A stretch of DNA of 10,688 nucleotides from an uncultured Ruminococcus sp. (GCA_902797065.1 CADBRK010000062.1:1-10688); one strand, 5' to 3'. Counted from the stretch's first letter, positions 1-7,876 are shown. The notes: generated by a model not told the origin, from the sequence alone. A program made the numbers and translations.

Positions 1-240
1 AAAATTAACACCTGATCACGCTCTACGCCCGGCAGCCACGCGGCCGCAAGCAATACGCGAACATAGATCTATATACACTATATTCTTTTGCTTGCGTCCA
101 AAATTAACACCTGATCACGCTCTACGCCCGGCAGCCACGCGGCCGCACGCATTTCGCGCACATAGTTTTTGATGACCATCGGTTTGTGCCCGCGTCTAAA
201 AATTGAACTCTAACGACGCTCTACACCTGTTGACGGTATG
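1..240. repeat. Tandem repeat array, 99-bp period, cut by the window edge
   Basis: A 48-bp segment at 1-48 recurs without a mismatch at 100-147. It contains TGATCA, CTCTACGCCCGGCAGCC and the 8-bp palindrome GCGGCCGC. Similarity continues more weakly for about 18 bp after each copy (14 of 18 bases match). A third, diverged copy starts near 199, again 99 bp on, and keeps AAAATT, the ACGCTCTAC block and the preceding CGTC. The parts between the cores differ. The first spacer is flanked by a perfect 9-bp inverted repeat (CGCAAGCAA at 46-54, TTGCTTGCG at 88-96) and contains the palindrome ATAGATCTAT. Although 99 is a multiple of three, the minus-strand frame through the core that I checked meets a stop in the first spacer, so I treat the array as non-coding. 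It lies just downstream of the HerA-like gene and probably continues leftwards. Function unknown. Confidence 0.85.
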
Positions 241-287
241 CATTGCCGCTTTTTTGCTGCCCTGCTTTACTGCCGCGCAGATTGGGT

Positions 288-2990
288 TCACTGCCTTCTT
301 AAATAATTCCGATGTTTAAGAATAGCTTCGTATGTTGTCTTCTTCAAGTCAATGCTTTTGTCAATAAGCAGCTTTCTGAGTATCTTGATCTTTGTGCAGT
401 TATAAAGTCGCCTGCTCGGTTTTATCTGCGGCTTTTCCTTAAGGAATTCTTTTATATAGCTTTCAATGCGCGGAAGCTGCACCGATAAATCTTCCTTGTT
501 GTTTACTGTGGGGCGCAGATTCATCATGACGCCAGAGGCGATAAACTCGGATTGTGCACGCACCTTAAGGTCACAGTCCTCGGTGCAGTCACAGCAATAT
601 CTGCATTCACGGTGAGGAATAAGCATTTTTTGCTTGTCATCCCAATAATGTGAAAGCGACGCTATCTCTTCATCGGTGATGCTGCTTCTTATTGCCGCTA
701 CCTTTCTGACGTCGTATGTCCTTATATTGATCGGCTCGTCGAGTCTGCCAAAATTAAGTATCGCTTCTCCTACTCCAAGCTTACCCAGATGATCATAGTC
801 AAGATCGGACATATTCGTAGCGTTGCTGATCATATCCTTGTTATCCTTCTCAACAAGCTTGAATACTATCTTGACGTTCGTGTTCGCTACGATTCCCTTG
901 CCGACTTTTGAAGGTGCCTGATCGCCGATCACTATTCCCGTTCCGAACGCTCTGATCTCTGCGATCATATCTTCAAGAGATTCCGTCATACTCTTGCTCG
1001 AATCGGCTGCTCCCTCCTCGTTTCCTCCCGAAGAGCCAAGGATAACATGAGCCTCGTCGATAAGGAACACATTTTTCAAGATCCCAACGGAGGAAGCGTT
1101 ATTTTTCGTATATGTACAGATAAGCGTTATCAGCAGTGCCATTATCAGCGATTTCTGAGATTTGTTATTGATCGCATTCAGCTCGATCACCGTCGGGCGG
1201 CTGAGGAGATCTTCAATGGGTATCGTATGTATCGAATCATAGATCAGGCTGTTCTGTTCAATCAGACTCATCAGGCGAACTACGCCCGCGCTCTCCATGT
1301 TAGACTTTACATCGCCCTTGTAATTGAGATTGCTGATATGTCGCTTAAACGATTTTATGAATTCATACATTCCGAACGGCTCGACATAAGGGTCATCGCT
1401 CGTACTGTTGGTACTCCATCCGTACTCATTATAACACTCGTTGATAGACGCCAGAAAAATATCGGGGAGCGGATTCGGCATAGAAAACGCAGCTCTGAAC
1501 GCCGTCATAAGGCTCGGTATGTACGACTCCACCGTAACATTTTTCGGCGGAATAAACGGATTGATTATAAACGGTGAAACATTGCTCTTTCCGGGAGTAA
1601 ATATTTGCAGACCGTCTATCGCGTCGATAAGGGTTCTGTATTCGCATTTTGTCGGCTCCACAGCAAGGAACGGAACGTTGAATTTGTCCCACAGCTGTAT
1701 CAGGAATCCAAGCATAAAATTTGTTTTACCGGAACCCGGCATTCCCACAACAAGCGTATGCTGCGTAAAATCCTTCAGCGGTATGCCTACATGAGACGCG
1801 TTCATCTGGTTGGAAGAATTGCCTTGGATAATTCCTACCTTAAAGTTATCTTCTGCGATAACGTTCGGATCAAACCGCTCGCGATTTGCAAGTATCCTAG
1901 TCGATTCTAAACCTATCGTCTTTCCGTCGTCGATAGGAAGCTTGAAAACCGTTTTGATCTCATTCAGCGTCATCAGACACCGAAGTCTCATTAGGTGCCT
2001 GGGCGAAAGAGGACTGCTCCAGAATTCATGATTTCGCTCTCCGCAGACAATGATATTGCTGTTTTTCCACGGGGAGATCTCAAAGTCCTCCGCAAGGCTC
2101 ACTTTGTTTTCTACGATATCCACGATCTCAAGTGAAACCGACTGGCTTTTATTTTCGTCCTCGATAGTGCTGATAACCTTATTGCAAAGGTTTACAAGAG
2201 AGCTCTGCTGCGCAAAAACCAGAATGCAGCAATAAGCGTTCGTTTCACCGAGTGCCGCCATATAGTATTGGAACGCATCGGAAAGTGACTGGATATTCGC
2301 ATCGAGAGGCATAAGCCCGCGCATACGTCTGATCTCGCCTATATAGTAGCTTATCACGGAATTCGTCTGCAGCAGCGATGAACGCTCCTGTTCATTGAAA
2401 TCGGTCGGGATAAGCTGTATTGAAACGGCACTTCCGGGATAGTCTGTCATGAAATTGGTGATAAGCGATATATTTCTGTTTTCGGTGGGGACGATTGCGT
2501 TGTTAAAATATATCGGCGGATTGCCCGGAGCAGTAGTTATCACTCTGTCGCGCTTTGCAATGGCGGCACAGTGCCCCGAACCGACAGGTGCTGCCGATTT
2601 TCTGAAGCTTATTACTTCCTCCTCGGAAAGCTGTCTGACCGAAAAATGCTGCCGCTGAATCTCCGCACAGATATGCTCTGCCGTATCGTCAACGTACCTT
2701 TCGCTTTCTCGTTTATCCATCGACATTTTTCTGATGATGAAATACATTTTAACCTGACCGCTGTATGTCTGGTTTGTTATAGGTAAACTGAGGAAAAGCA
2801 GTTCAAAAGCGGTTGTATCCTTCTCCGCGGAACGCAACAGACCGGAAGTAAGTATCGTGAAAAATGACTGGTTATTCTCAAGTGCTTTCTCGGGGTTGTT
2901 GTTTAAAAGTTCATAGTAAGGAACCGAGGTTATCTCCAGCACAGCATACGATACACAACGCCCGTTGGCTGCAAATCTTGTTATTGCCAC
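288..2990 (-). CDS. HerA/DUF87-type P-loop ATPase (900 aa)
   Basis: A large ATPase of the HerA/FtsK-like group, probably a hexameric motor acting on DNA or a protein substrate; its real substrate is unknown. Residues 1 to about 380 form an N-terminal region I do not recognise. The ATPase core then shows the order typical of the family: HTLVVGMPGSGKT (411-423, Walker A with K422), FLAVEPTKCEYRTLI (441-455), SPFIINPF (472-479), VIELNAI (601-607), Walker B VFLIDEAH (641-648, D645 and E646) and IVIGDQAPSKV (686-696, the sensor-like motif of HerA proteins). A cysteine cluster (C796, C799, C800, C802, C806) may bind metal, and the last 60 residues are basic. There is no signal peptide or clear membrane helix. 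The start is GTG at 2990, supported by AGGGAGG seven bases upstream. It follows the zinc-ribbon gene after 30 bp, so the two are very likely co-transcribed. The ATPase class is firm; the cellular role is not. Confidence 0.88.
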   Translation of the reverse strand: MAITRFAANGRCVSYAVLEITSVPYYELLNNNPEKALENNQSFFTILTSGLLRSAEKDTTAFELLFLSLPITNQTYSGQVKMYFIIRKMSMDKRESERYVDDTAEHICAEIQRQHFSVRQLSEEEVISFRKSAAPVGSGHCAAIAKRDRVITTAPGNPPIYFNNAIVPTENRNISLITNFMTDYPGSAVSIQLIPTDFNEQERSSLLQTNSVISYYIGEIRRMRGLMPLDANIQSLSDAFQYYMAALGETNAYCCILVFAQQSSLVNLCNKVISTIEDENKSQSVSLEIVDIVENKVSLAEDFEISPWKNSNIIVCGERNHEFWSSPLSPRHLMRLRCLMTLNEIKTVFKLPIDDGKTIGLESTRILANRERFDPNVIAEDNFKVGIIQGNSSNQMNASHVGIPLKDFTQHTLVVGMPGSGKTNFMLGFLIQLWDKFNVPFLAVEPTKCEYRTLIDAIDGLQIFTPGKSNVSPFIINPFIPPKNVTVESYIPSLMTAFRAAFSMPNPLPDIFLASINECYNEYGWSTNSTSDDPYVEPFGMYEFIKSFKRHISNLNYKGDVKSNMESAGVVRLMSLIEQNSLIYDSIHTIPIEDLLSRPTVIELNAINNKSQKSLIMALLITLICTYTKNNASSVGILKNVFLIDEAHVILGSSGGNEEGAADSSKSMTESLEDMIAEIRAFGTGIVIGDQAPSKVGKGIVANTNVKIVFKLVEKDNKDMISNATNMSDLDYDHLGKLGVGEAILNFGRLDEPINIRTYDVRKVAAIRSSITDEEIASLSHYWDDKQKMLIPHRECRYCCDCTEDCDLKVRAQSEFIASGVMMNLRPTVNNKEDLSVQLPRIESYIKEFLKEKPQIKPSRRLYNCTKIKILRKLLIDKSIDLKKTTYEAILKHRNYLRRQ

Positions 2991-3020
2991 AAAAAAGCCT
3001 CCCTTTGGCAGCGGTGACGA

Positions 3021-5006
3021 TCATATAAGTTTAAAGTATCTGCAAAGCTCTTCGGTGACTTGCCCGAGAGCACCTTCCTTTCTTTTCGCTGCGATATACT
3101 TTTTAAACTTTACGTTCTTCCCCGAAACGTTGATATTTGAATTGAGAGAGTTCTTATCGGCTCCGAGACTTTCAAGCACAGCGACGGAGCATTTTTCGGG
3201 ATCCTGAGTTATCAGTAAATACCCCTGAATGAGGCTGCACGTTACGGAATCACTTCTTACCGAAACACAGCAGATCATCTGCGACGCAGTCAGCGGCGAG
3301 GTTGACATCATTTTCCTTACATTGCCCGCCTTTGATTCGGGCACATCGCGAACACTGAGGGCATAACGGATTATTGTGTTTTTATCAACAGCCGAGGCGC
3401 CGCTCAGCAGCCTTGTGAATATCTCGGGCAGGAATGACGTGCCCGCCTTTTCAGTATACTCGGCAAGGCATCTATTGCAGTCTCCGGGAGTCAAGGAAGA
3501 TTTATTGAGCAGTTCAACCTTTTGTTCAAGGCTGCCACTGCCCGAGAGCAGTATCTGTGAAACCTCGGAGGAGCTTATCTTCAAACCTGCACTGAGCAGT
3601 ATATTGATAACCTGACTCTTGATATCGAACTCGTCATGAGAATACATCATATAATTGAATAACGTATGCTTCAAAAACGACTTGTTGATCTCAAGAGAGA
3701 ATATCCTTTTGACTATCTCGGGCTTTTGTTCCTTATCTAAAATGCACTTAACGAGATAGTTCTCTATAGTGTTGGTGGTAAGTGTTTTAACAAAGCCTAA
3801 AATGTGATCTATCAGCTCCCTGCGAACATTTGGGTCATCTTCGCAGCTGCAAAGGTAGTCGGAAATAAAACCGTCTTTCGTTTTCTCGGTGACATCAAAG
3901 AGCATCATGCTGTCAACGATGTTCTCCCTAATTTCGACGGTACTGTTTTTTCTTGTCAAAGCGCTGATAAAATGTACTCTCGCAAGGTCGACGTAAACGC
4001 CCTTTTCCTTGAGCAGACCGAGAATCGCCAGACATATATCGTCGGAGCTGCATTCAACAGCATACTCGATTATTATCGAGATTTCCGAATCAACAAGCTC
4101 GCTGTTGTTTATCAGAGTCTGCATCAGACCTGTTATCGAAGATACTTCTGTAAGCTCGGACACAACGCGTCTCATTAGAATATCCATTTCGGGGCGCACG
4201 CCCTTGTAGCAAAACGCCTGCGTCACGGCAAGGCGTATATCAACGTCATCATCCATTCTCTCGAGATATGATTCGAGGTTTTTTTTGTCAGGCTCGGCAA
4301 TATCCTCAATTCCTCTTATGAGCGTGGCTGCCCTTTCTCCCTTTCTTGGGAGAGGTCCGGTGAACTCCAGGACAGTGTAAAGCGCCGTTCTCTTTTCAAG
4401 GTTATCATCATTATCAAGAATGGTGCCCGCCATATCAAAGTTATTCGTTTTCAGCGCATACGAAAGAAGCTGCATATTCAGATCGATGGAATACACTTCG
4501 GAAGCGTTAAAGGTGCCGAGCAGATAGTCACGGCGGGAATACAATTTTACAAGATCATAAACAAGGATCAGCGTGCCTGTGACCTCGGCGGATTCGAGCG
4601 AATCGAAAAGCGCCAGTTCTTCATCGGTAGGTTCTGCACCAAGAGCCTTGATCTTCCCCTGATCTCTTATCACGGTAGCCGAAGCATTCTTTCTTTCGGC
4701 AATATTGGGAGAACTCTTCATAACATATGTATAATACACCATTTCCGCAGTGATCGTACCGACATATTTCGAATCAATCTTCTGACACTCCGTGAGATTA
4801 CGCTTTGCTCCGTCCAAACGATCGTATGCCGCATCAAGAATAGTCTGACGAACGACGTTTTTTATCGTAAACAGCGAGTCAATCTTTTCATGGCGCTCTA
4901 TCAATGCTCCACAGTACTGACATTCCCACATATTCAACTTTTCTATAAAAAGGAATTTTGATCCTGCACAGGAGGTACACTTTTGAGTTATATAACTTAC
5001 AGCCAT
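3021..5006 (-). CDS. Large helical protein with N-terminal TFIIB-like zinc ribbon (661 aa)
   Basis: The N-terminus carries a CxxC-x15-CxxC zinc ribbon (C10, C13, C29, C32, with WECQYCG at 27-33) like the TFIIB-type ribbons of YdjG-like and related bacterial proteins. The rest, about residue 43 to 661, is rich in Leu, Ile, Glu, Ser and Lys in short amphipathic segments. It reads like an alpha-solenoid (HEAT/ARM-like) scaffold, but no repeat unit is clear enough to name. I see no membrane segment, signal peptide or catalytic motif. The start is ATG at 5006 with GGGAG nine bases upstream. It sits 89 bp after the membrane-protein gene and 30 bp before the ATPase gene, on the same strand. By context it could be an adaptor between membrane partner and ATPase; that is inference. 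The family is unknown to me. Confidence 0.82.
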   Translation of the reverse strand: MAVSYITQKCTSCAGSKFLFIEKLNMWECQYCGALIERHEKIDSLFTIKNVVRQTILDAAYDRLDGAKRNLTECQKIDSKYVGTITAEMVYYTYVMKSSPNIAERKNASATVIRDQGKIKALGAEPTDEELALFDSLESAEVTGTLILVYDLVKLYSRRDYLLGTFNASEVYSIDLNMQLLSYALKTNNFDMAGTILDNDDNLEKRTALYTVLEFTGPLPRKGERAATLIRGIEDIAEPDKKNLESYLERMDDDVDIRLAVTQAFCYKGVRPEMDILMRRVVSELTEVSSITGLMQTLINNSELVDSEISIIIEYAVECSSDDICLAILGLLKEKGVYVDLARVHFISALTRKNSTVEIRENIVDSMMLFDVTEKTKDGFISDYLCSCEDDPNVRRELIDHILGFVKTLTTNTIENYLVKCILDKEQKPEIVKRIFSLEINKSFLKHTLFNYMMYSHDEFDIKSQVINILLSAGLKISSSEVSQILLSGSGSLEQKVELLNKSSLTPGDCNRCLAEYTEKAGTSFLPEIFTRLLSGASAVDKNTIIRYALSVRDVPESKAGNVRKMMSTSPLTASQMICCVSVRSDSVTCSLIQGYLLITQDPEKCSVAVLESLGADKNSLNSNINVSGKNVKFKKYIAAKRKEGALGQVTEELCRYFKLI

Positions 5007-5041
5007 AGTTTATTTCTCCCGAGTTTTATTTCATATTTCTT

Positions 5042-5085
5042 AAAAAGCATCGTGCCGATACGCTGTATACAGCTGCGAACGGCAC
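5042..5085 (-). terminator. Hairpin with T-tract between membrane-protein and zinc-ribbon genes (weak terminator or attenuator)
   Basis: Reading the minus strand, GTGCCG (5085-5080) pairs with CGGCAC (5057-5052), and the interior holds a perfect palindrome, GCTGTATACAGC (5073-5062). TTTTT (5046-5042) follows after five bases. The gap before the T-run and the short outer stem make it a poor intrinsic terminator, so partial termination or a processing site that lowers expression of the two downstream genes is more plausible than complete stop. Confidence 0.45.
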
Positions 5086-5095
5086 TGTTGCGTTA

Positions 5096-5794
5096 TTATT
5101 TGCTATACTTCAGCTTCTGATTCCTTTCTGAGATAAAGGATGTCAGCTGCGTGCAAATTCCAAGCACCGTTCCCTTGCTTCCGCTGTCGCACTGATACTT
5201 CAGTTCCTTAACCTTGCCTTCGATAATGCTGTCAAGATCGGCAACTGTCGCGTTTGTCATCGGATCGGAGAAGCGTATAGCCTCCTCTATCTTGTGAAGA
5301 GCCTTTTTCAGCTCCGGGTCGGTTGCTTTCTCCTCAAGCAACTTTACATCGACTGCAAGGTTTTTGATATGCCTTACATTCGTATCGATATGACGGTTAA
5401 TCTCCGAGCTTACGCTCGCACCCATCATAGCCATAATGGAAAAGATGACAAGAATGAGAAGCATAACTGTCTGAACAACTGCCGTTAGCTTCATCGACGC
5501 GTTCGCCCTGAACAGCATGAACACTAAGCTTGCAAAAAGCTCGGCGAAAAAATAGAAAAACGAAAATGAAAGAAGCGGTATATTCATGAAAATCGCTTCA
5601 ACGTCAACGCGCTTCATCGAGTAAAAAGTAATGCCCAGACAAACAAGAAATGCACCGCACATAAAGCCGAAACTCAGCCAGAACACCTCATTTTTATTGT
5701 TAAAAAAAGGCAATACTATCACACAGTAAATAGCAAATGCAGCAGCATAGATCACTGCTATCATCGCTGAATGTTTTGCGTCTAATTTTTTCAT
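5096..5794 (-). CDS. Four-helix membrane protein with C-terminal cytosolic helical tail (232 aa)
   Basis: A small integral membrane protein of unrecognised family. Four hydrophobic helices are visible at about residues 10-31, 36-59, 70-94 and 101-125. They are followed by a charged, helical, possibly coiled tail of about 105 residues (for example NLAVDVKLLEEKATDPELKK) that should lie in the cytoplasm. The frame is open from a GTG at 5815, but that codon overlaps the Shine-Dalgarno GAGGAG (5813-5808). The ATG at 5794, giving MKKLDAKHSAM, is therefore the likelier start, with a rather long 13-base spacer. The gene begins 311 bp after the SPFH-like gene and leads into the zinc-ribbon and ATPase genes. 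It is the obvious candidate for a membrane anchor of that group, comparable in position, not demonstrably in sequence, to YdjH. I found no clear promoter right upstream. Confidence 0.82.
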   Translation of the reverse strand: MKKLDAKHSAMIAVIYAAAFAIYCVIVLPFFNNKNEVFWLSFGFMCGAFLVCLGITFYSMKRVDVEAIFMNIPLLSFSFFYFFAELFASLVFMLFRANASMKLTAVVQTVMLLILVIFSIMAMMGASVSSEINRHIDTNVRHIKNLAVDVKLLEEKATDPELKKALHKIEEAIRFSDPMTNATVADLDSIIEGKVKELKYQCDSGSKGTVLGICTQLTSFISERNQKLKYSK

Positions 5795-5915
5795 AATAAT
5801 AAAACAACTCCTCACTTAACCAATTTGCCATACATACTGTGCCAACCGGGGTGGAAGGCGATAAAGAGCTGAAAACGCCCGGAGGCGTATGAAGTACTCT
5901 TGAGGTACCCACTGA

Positions 5916-5948
5916 AAAAATTAAGAGATGAATACTCTCTTAATTTTT
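5916..5948. terminator. Perfect 13-bp AT-rich inverted repeat, probable bidirectional terminator
   Basis: AAAAATTAAGAGA (5916-5928) and TCTCTTAATTTTT (5936-5948) are exact inverted copies around a 7-base loop. Either strand gives a hairpin ending in five U residues. On the minus strand it lies downstream of the SPFH-like gene and could limit read-through into the membrane-protein gene; on the plus strand nothing obvious precedes it. The stem is AT-rich, so termination may be incomplete. Confidence 0.55.
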
Positions 5949-5982
5949 GAACCTCGGTTTAATAAAAATAGAAAAATATGTT

Positions 5983-6091
5983 TTGGCTCGGTATGAATAG
6001 GCAGTTTATAAAAGTCCATCAAATTCAGCAATGCGTAGGAGTGTGGACAGGAACGATAACGCTTCACCGCTCTCCTACGCGACGGTTTTTG
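5983..6091 (+). ncRNA. Candidate small RNA unit: promoter-like pair, hairpin and T-tract
   Basis: On the plus strand, TTGGCT (5983-5988) and TATAAA (6007-6012) are 18 bases apart and resemble a modest sigma-A promoter, with a start predicted near 6019. Downstream, GCGTAGGAG (6033-6041) and CTCCTACGC (6072-6080) form a perfect 9-bp stem enclosing about 30 bases with a smaller internal hairpin (around GAACGATAACGCTTC). GACGG and TTTTT (6086-6090) follow. This would give a transcript of roughly 70 nt, converging on the 3' end of the SPFH-like gene. The alternative is that the stem only marks the end of that gene: on the minus strand it starts 26 bases after the stop, but has no T-run after it. 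No known RNA family is recognised. Confidence 0.33.
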
Positions 6092-6105
6092 TAATGCTAT
6101 GATCT

Positions 6106-7389
6106 TTATATTTTTTGACCGCAGTTACTGCAGAACTTTGCGCCCGTCGATAACTTTGAGCCGCAGCTCGGGCACACCGGATCGCTCCAGAGCTTCATTC
6201 CGCAGCCACAGCAGAATTTCGATCCGGGGGCGTTTTCCTGCCCGCAGTTTGAGCAGAAACTCTTACCGGCGGGATTCACCGGTAATGGTGCCGGAGAAGG
6301 GGAATCGAATCCTGAAAGATCGAACGGAGCAGAGACTCTTGTACTCGAGATAAAAGGCTCCGCAGGAGCGGGCGAAGAGGTTGGCACAGCAGGTACCACA
6401 GAAGCCGCTACGCCGCCGTTTCGTAAGAATTCAGCAGTGTTTAATACGGGAGCAGACTGTGCCACTGCATTTCTCGCAGGAGCAATGCCGGAAAGATTCT
6501 TCATGCCGGAGCTTCCCGAGGAGTTACCGCTCAGTGCTTGTCTTGCTATGTCGCTGATAGACCCGCCGAGCACGCCCCCCATCATGAAGCCGCCCATTGC
6601 TCCGCCGACAGCGCCGGCTGTGCCTTCGTTTGCGGCAAACTTTTCAAGGATAAGCATTTCGCGCTCTTCCTTCCACGTATAGCCCTCAATAAGTCTTTTG
6701 GCACGCTCTTCTTTTGCGTGAGCAACGACAGCGTAATCATCTCTGGGCACATCAATGCTTTCAATATTGAAATACTCGATACGGATACCGTATTCGCTGA
6801 AAATAACATCCAGCTTTTCCTTTACAACGTCGCTGATATCGAAAAGATGCGCGTTTATCATAAAGTAGCTGAGAAGTCCGTTTATCATGATCTTTGAAAT
6901 TGCATCCTTTACATGAGACGACACTATGCCTTTGAACTTCTCCATTACCTCTGTTCTCGTAACTCTCGAACGGAAGCCTGCAAGCTTTATCAGAAACTTC
7001 CTTGAATCCTCAATCGAGTAGGCAAGATTGCCGTGCAGCATGATATGAAGAAAAATATCATAAAGCGGGTCGTCAAGGTCAATCGAGCCTCTCGTTCCCC
7101 ACAGCATATCCATCTGATGAACCTTGTTGATGTAAAAAACCTTGCAAGGGAACGGCGTTGTTCCGCCTGTAGGAATGTTAACAAGCTTTCTTGCGATAGG
7201 GATATTCGGCACCGAAAGCGTATGCCTGCCGGGACCGAACAAGTCGGTAGCCTGACCGTTTACACAGAGAATCGCCTCCTGCACCTCATCAACGATAAGC
7301 TGTGAGGTCGCGTTGAACTCTTCGCCCGAATGCTTCCAGACAATATCGTCAGGGGAACCGCCAAACTTGATAACTTCAGAAATCGCCAT
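6106..7389 (-). CDS. YdjI/SPFH-like ('virion core protein' type) protein with C-terminal double zinc ribbon (427 aa)
   Basis: Residues 1 to about 250 match the YdjI-type SPFH-like fold: the opening DIVWKHSGEEF (15-25), then SQLIVDEVQEAILCVNGQ (29-46), FGPGRHTLSVPNIP (51-64), and a helical stretch ending in KEERAKRLIEGYTWKEER (226-243). A Gly/Ala/Met-rich segment follows (257-276), then a Ser/Pro/Ala-rich linker (about 287-375). Two zinc-ribbon units end the protein: C379, C382, C393, C396 and C406, C409, C420, C423. YdjI-like proteins are peripheral membrane proteins linked in Bacillus to PspA-type envelope stress. The frame is open from 7470, but AGGAGG (7404-7399) nine bases before the ATG at 7389 fixes the start, and a transcript starting near 7481 would leave almost no leader for the longer form. 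It has its own perfect promoter and is the first of four same-strand genes. Confidence 0.88.
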   Translation of the reverse strand: MAISEVIKFGGSPDDIVWKHSGEEFNATSQLIVDEVQEAILCVNGQATDLFGPGRHTLSVPNIPIARKLVNIPTGGTTPFPCKVFYINKVHQMDMLWGTRGSIDLDDPLYDIFLHIMLHGNLAYSIEDSRKFLIKLAGFRSRVTRTEVMEKFKGIVSSHVKDAISKIMINGLLSYFMINAHLFDISDVVKEKLDVIFSEYGIRIEYFNIESIDVPRDDYAVVAHAKEERAKRLIEGYTWKEEREMLILEKFAANEGTAGAVGGAMGGFMMGGVLGGSISDIARQALSGNSSGSSGMKNLSGIAPARNAVAQSAPVLNTAEFLRNGGVAASVVPAVPTSSPAPAEPFISSTRVSAPFDLSGFDSPSPAPLPVNPAGKSFCSNCGQENAPGSKFCCGCGMKLWSDPVCPSCGSKLSTGAKFCSNCGQKI

Positions 7390-7487
7390 AATTATTTTCC
7401 TCCTAATCTCAGAATTTATTAACACTCCGTGCCCGAAATCAAAACATATGTGAAATAAATTATCGAGCATGATAGAAATCTGTTTTA

Positions 7488-7516
7488 ATTATACAATATT
7501 TCGTCTATTTTGTCAA
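7488..7516 (-). promoter_or_regulatory. Consensus sigma-A promoter of the SPFH-like gene
   Basis: On the minus strand TTGACA (7516-7511) and TATAAT (7493-7488) are both exact consensus hexamers, 17 bases apart, preceded by a very AT-rich stretch resembling an UP element. The predicted start is near 7481, giving a leader of about 90 nt ending in the AGGAGG ribosome site at 7404-7399. Such a promoter suggests strong housekeeping expression rather than control by an alternative sigma factor alone. Confidence 0.9.
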
Positions 7517-7800
7517 TATTATTTATTTTGAATTACACAGATATTATATTGCAGAATATTTATATTATCGCATGCCTAACATTCATCCTATTTAAAGGGT
7601 GATGTTCAAACTAAGCTTTTAGATTTATTGGAAAAATGTACATTATTTAGATACAACGTAATAAAATACGCACTTTGGATTGAGCGTCCGTTTTGCTTGC
7701 AGCTATATTCCGACCTGCTGCCTCAATCGATATTTCAGCTTTGCAGCGGTCTCTACAAGATGAACAATGTCAACAGCTTAAGAAAAAATGTGTAATTAAC

Positions 7801-7876
7801 TCATTCCGCCGCGCCTACGGCGTGCCACCTTACTCAACGAGGAAGGCTTTTGGCTTACTCTTTGAGGGAGTAAAGA
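7801..7876. repeat. Degenerate palindromic (REP/MITE-like) intergenic repeat
   Basis: The stretch opens with a small hairpin (CGCCTACGGCG) and GTGCCACC. It is followed by an imperfect palindrome with outer arms TTACTC (7830-7835) and GAGTAA (7868-7873), partial inner pairing of CTCAA with TTTGAG, and a central AAGGCTTTTGGCTT. From general knowledge, similar intergenic palindromes with a GTGCCACC-type edge and a CTCAA/TTTGAG stem are common in gut Clostridia; this copy seems to lack its right flank. Identification is by pattern memory, not alignment. Confidence 0.5.

Noticed and set aside
1..240. The left-edge repeats as a CRISPR array
   Set aside because: The conserved unit is 48 bp or more, the third copy is strongly diverged, the period is 99 bp, and no cas gene is present.
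1..240. The left-edge repeats as integron attC sites
   Set aside because: No GTTRRRY/RYYYAAC core-site pair could be placed in the units and there are no cassette genes or integrase.
231..287. Terminator for the HerA-like gene
   Set aside because: The region has T-rich and GC-rich runs, but I could not find a stem followed by a T-tract on the minus strand.
7390..7470. Longer N-terminus for the SPFH-like protein (27 extra residues from 7470)
   Set aside because: The extra part begins about 10 bases after the predicted transcription start and lacks a ribosome site, whereas AGGAGG precisely precedes the ATG at 7389.
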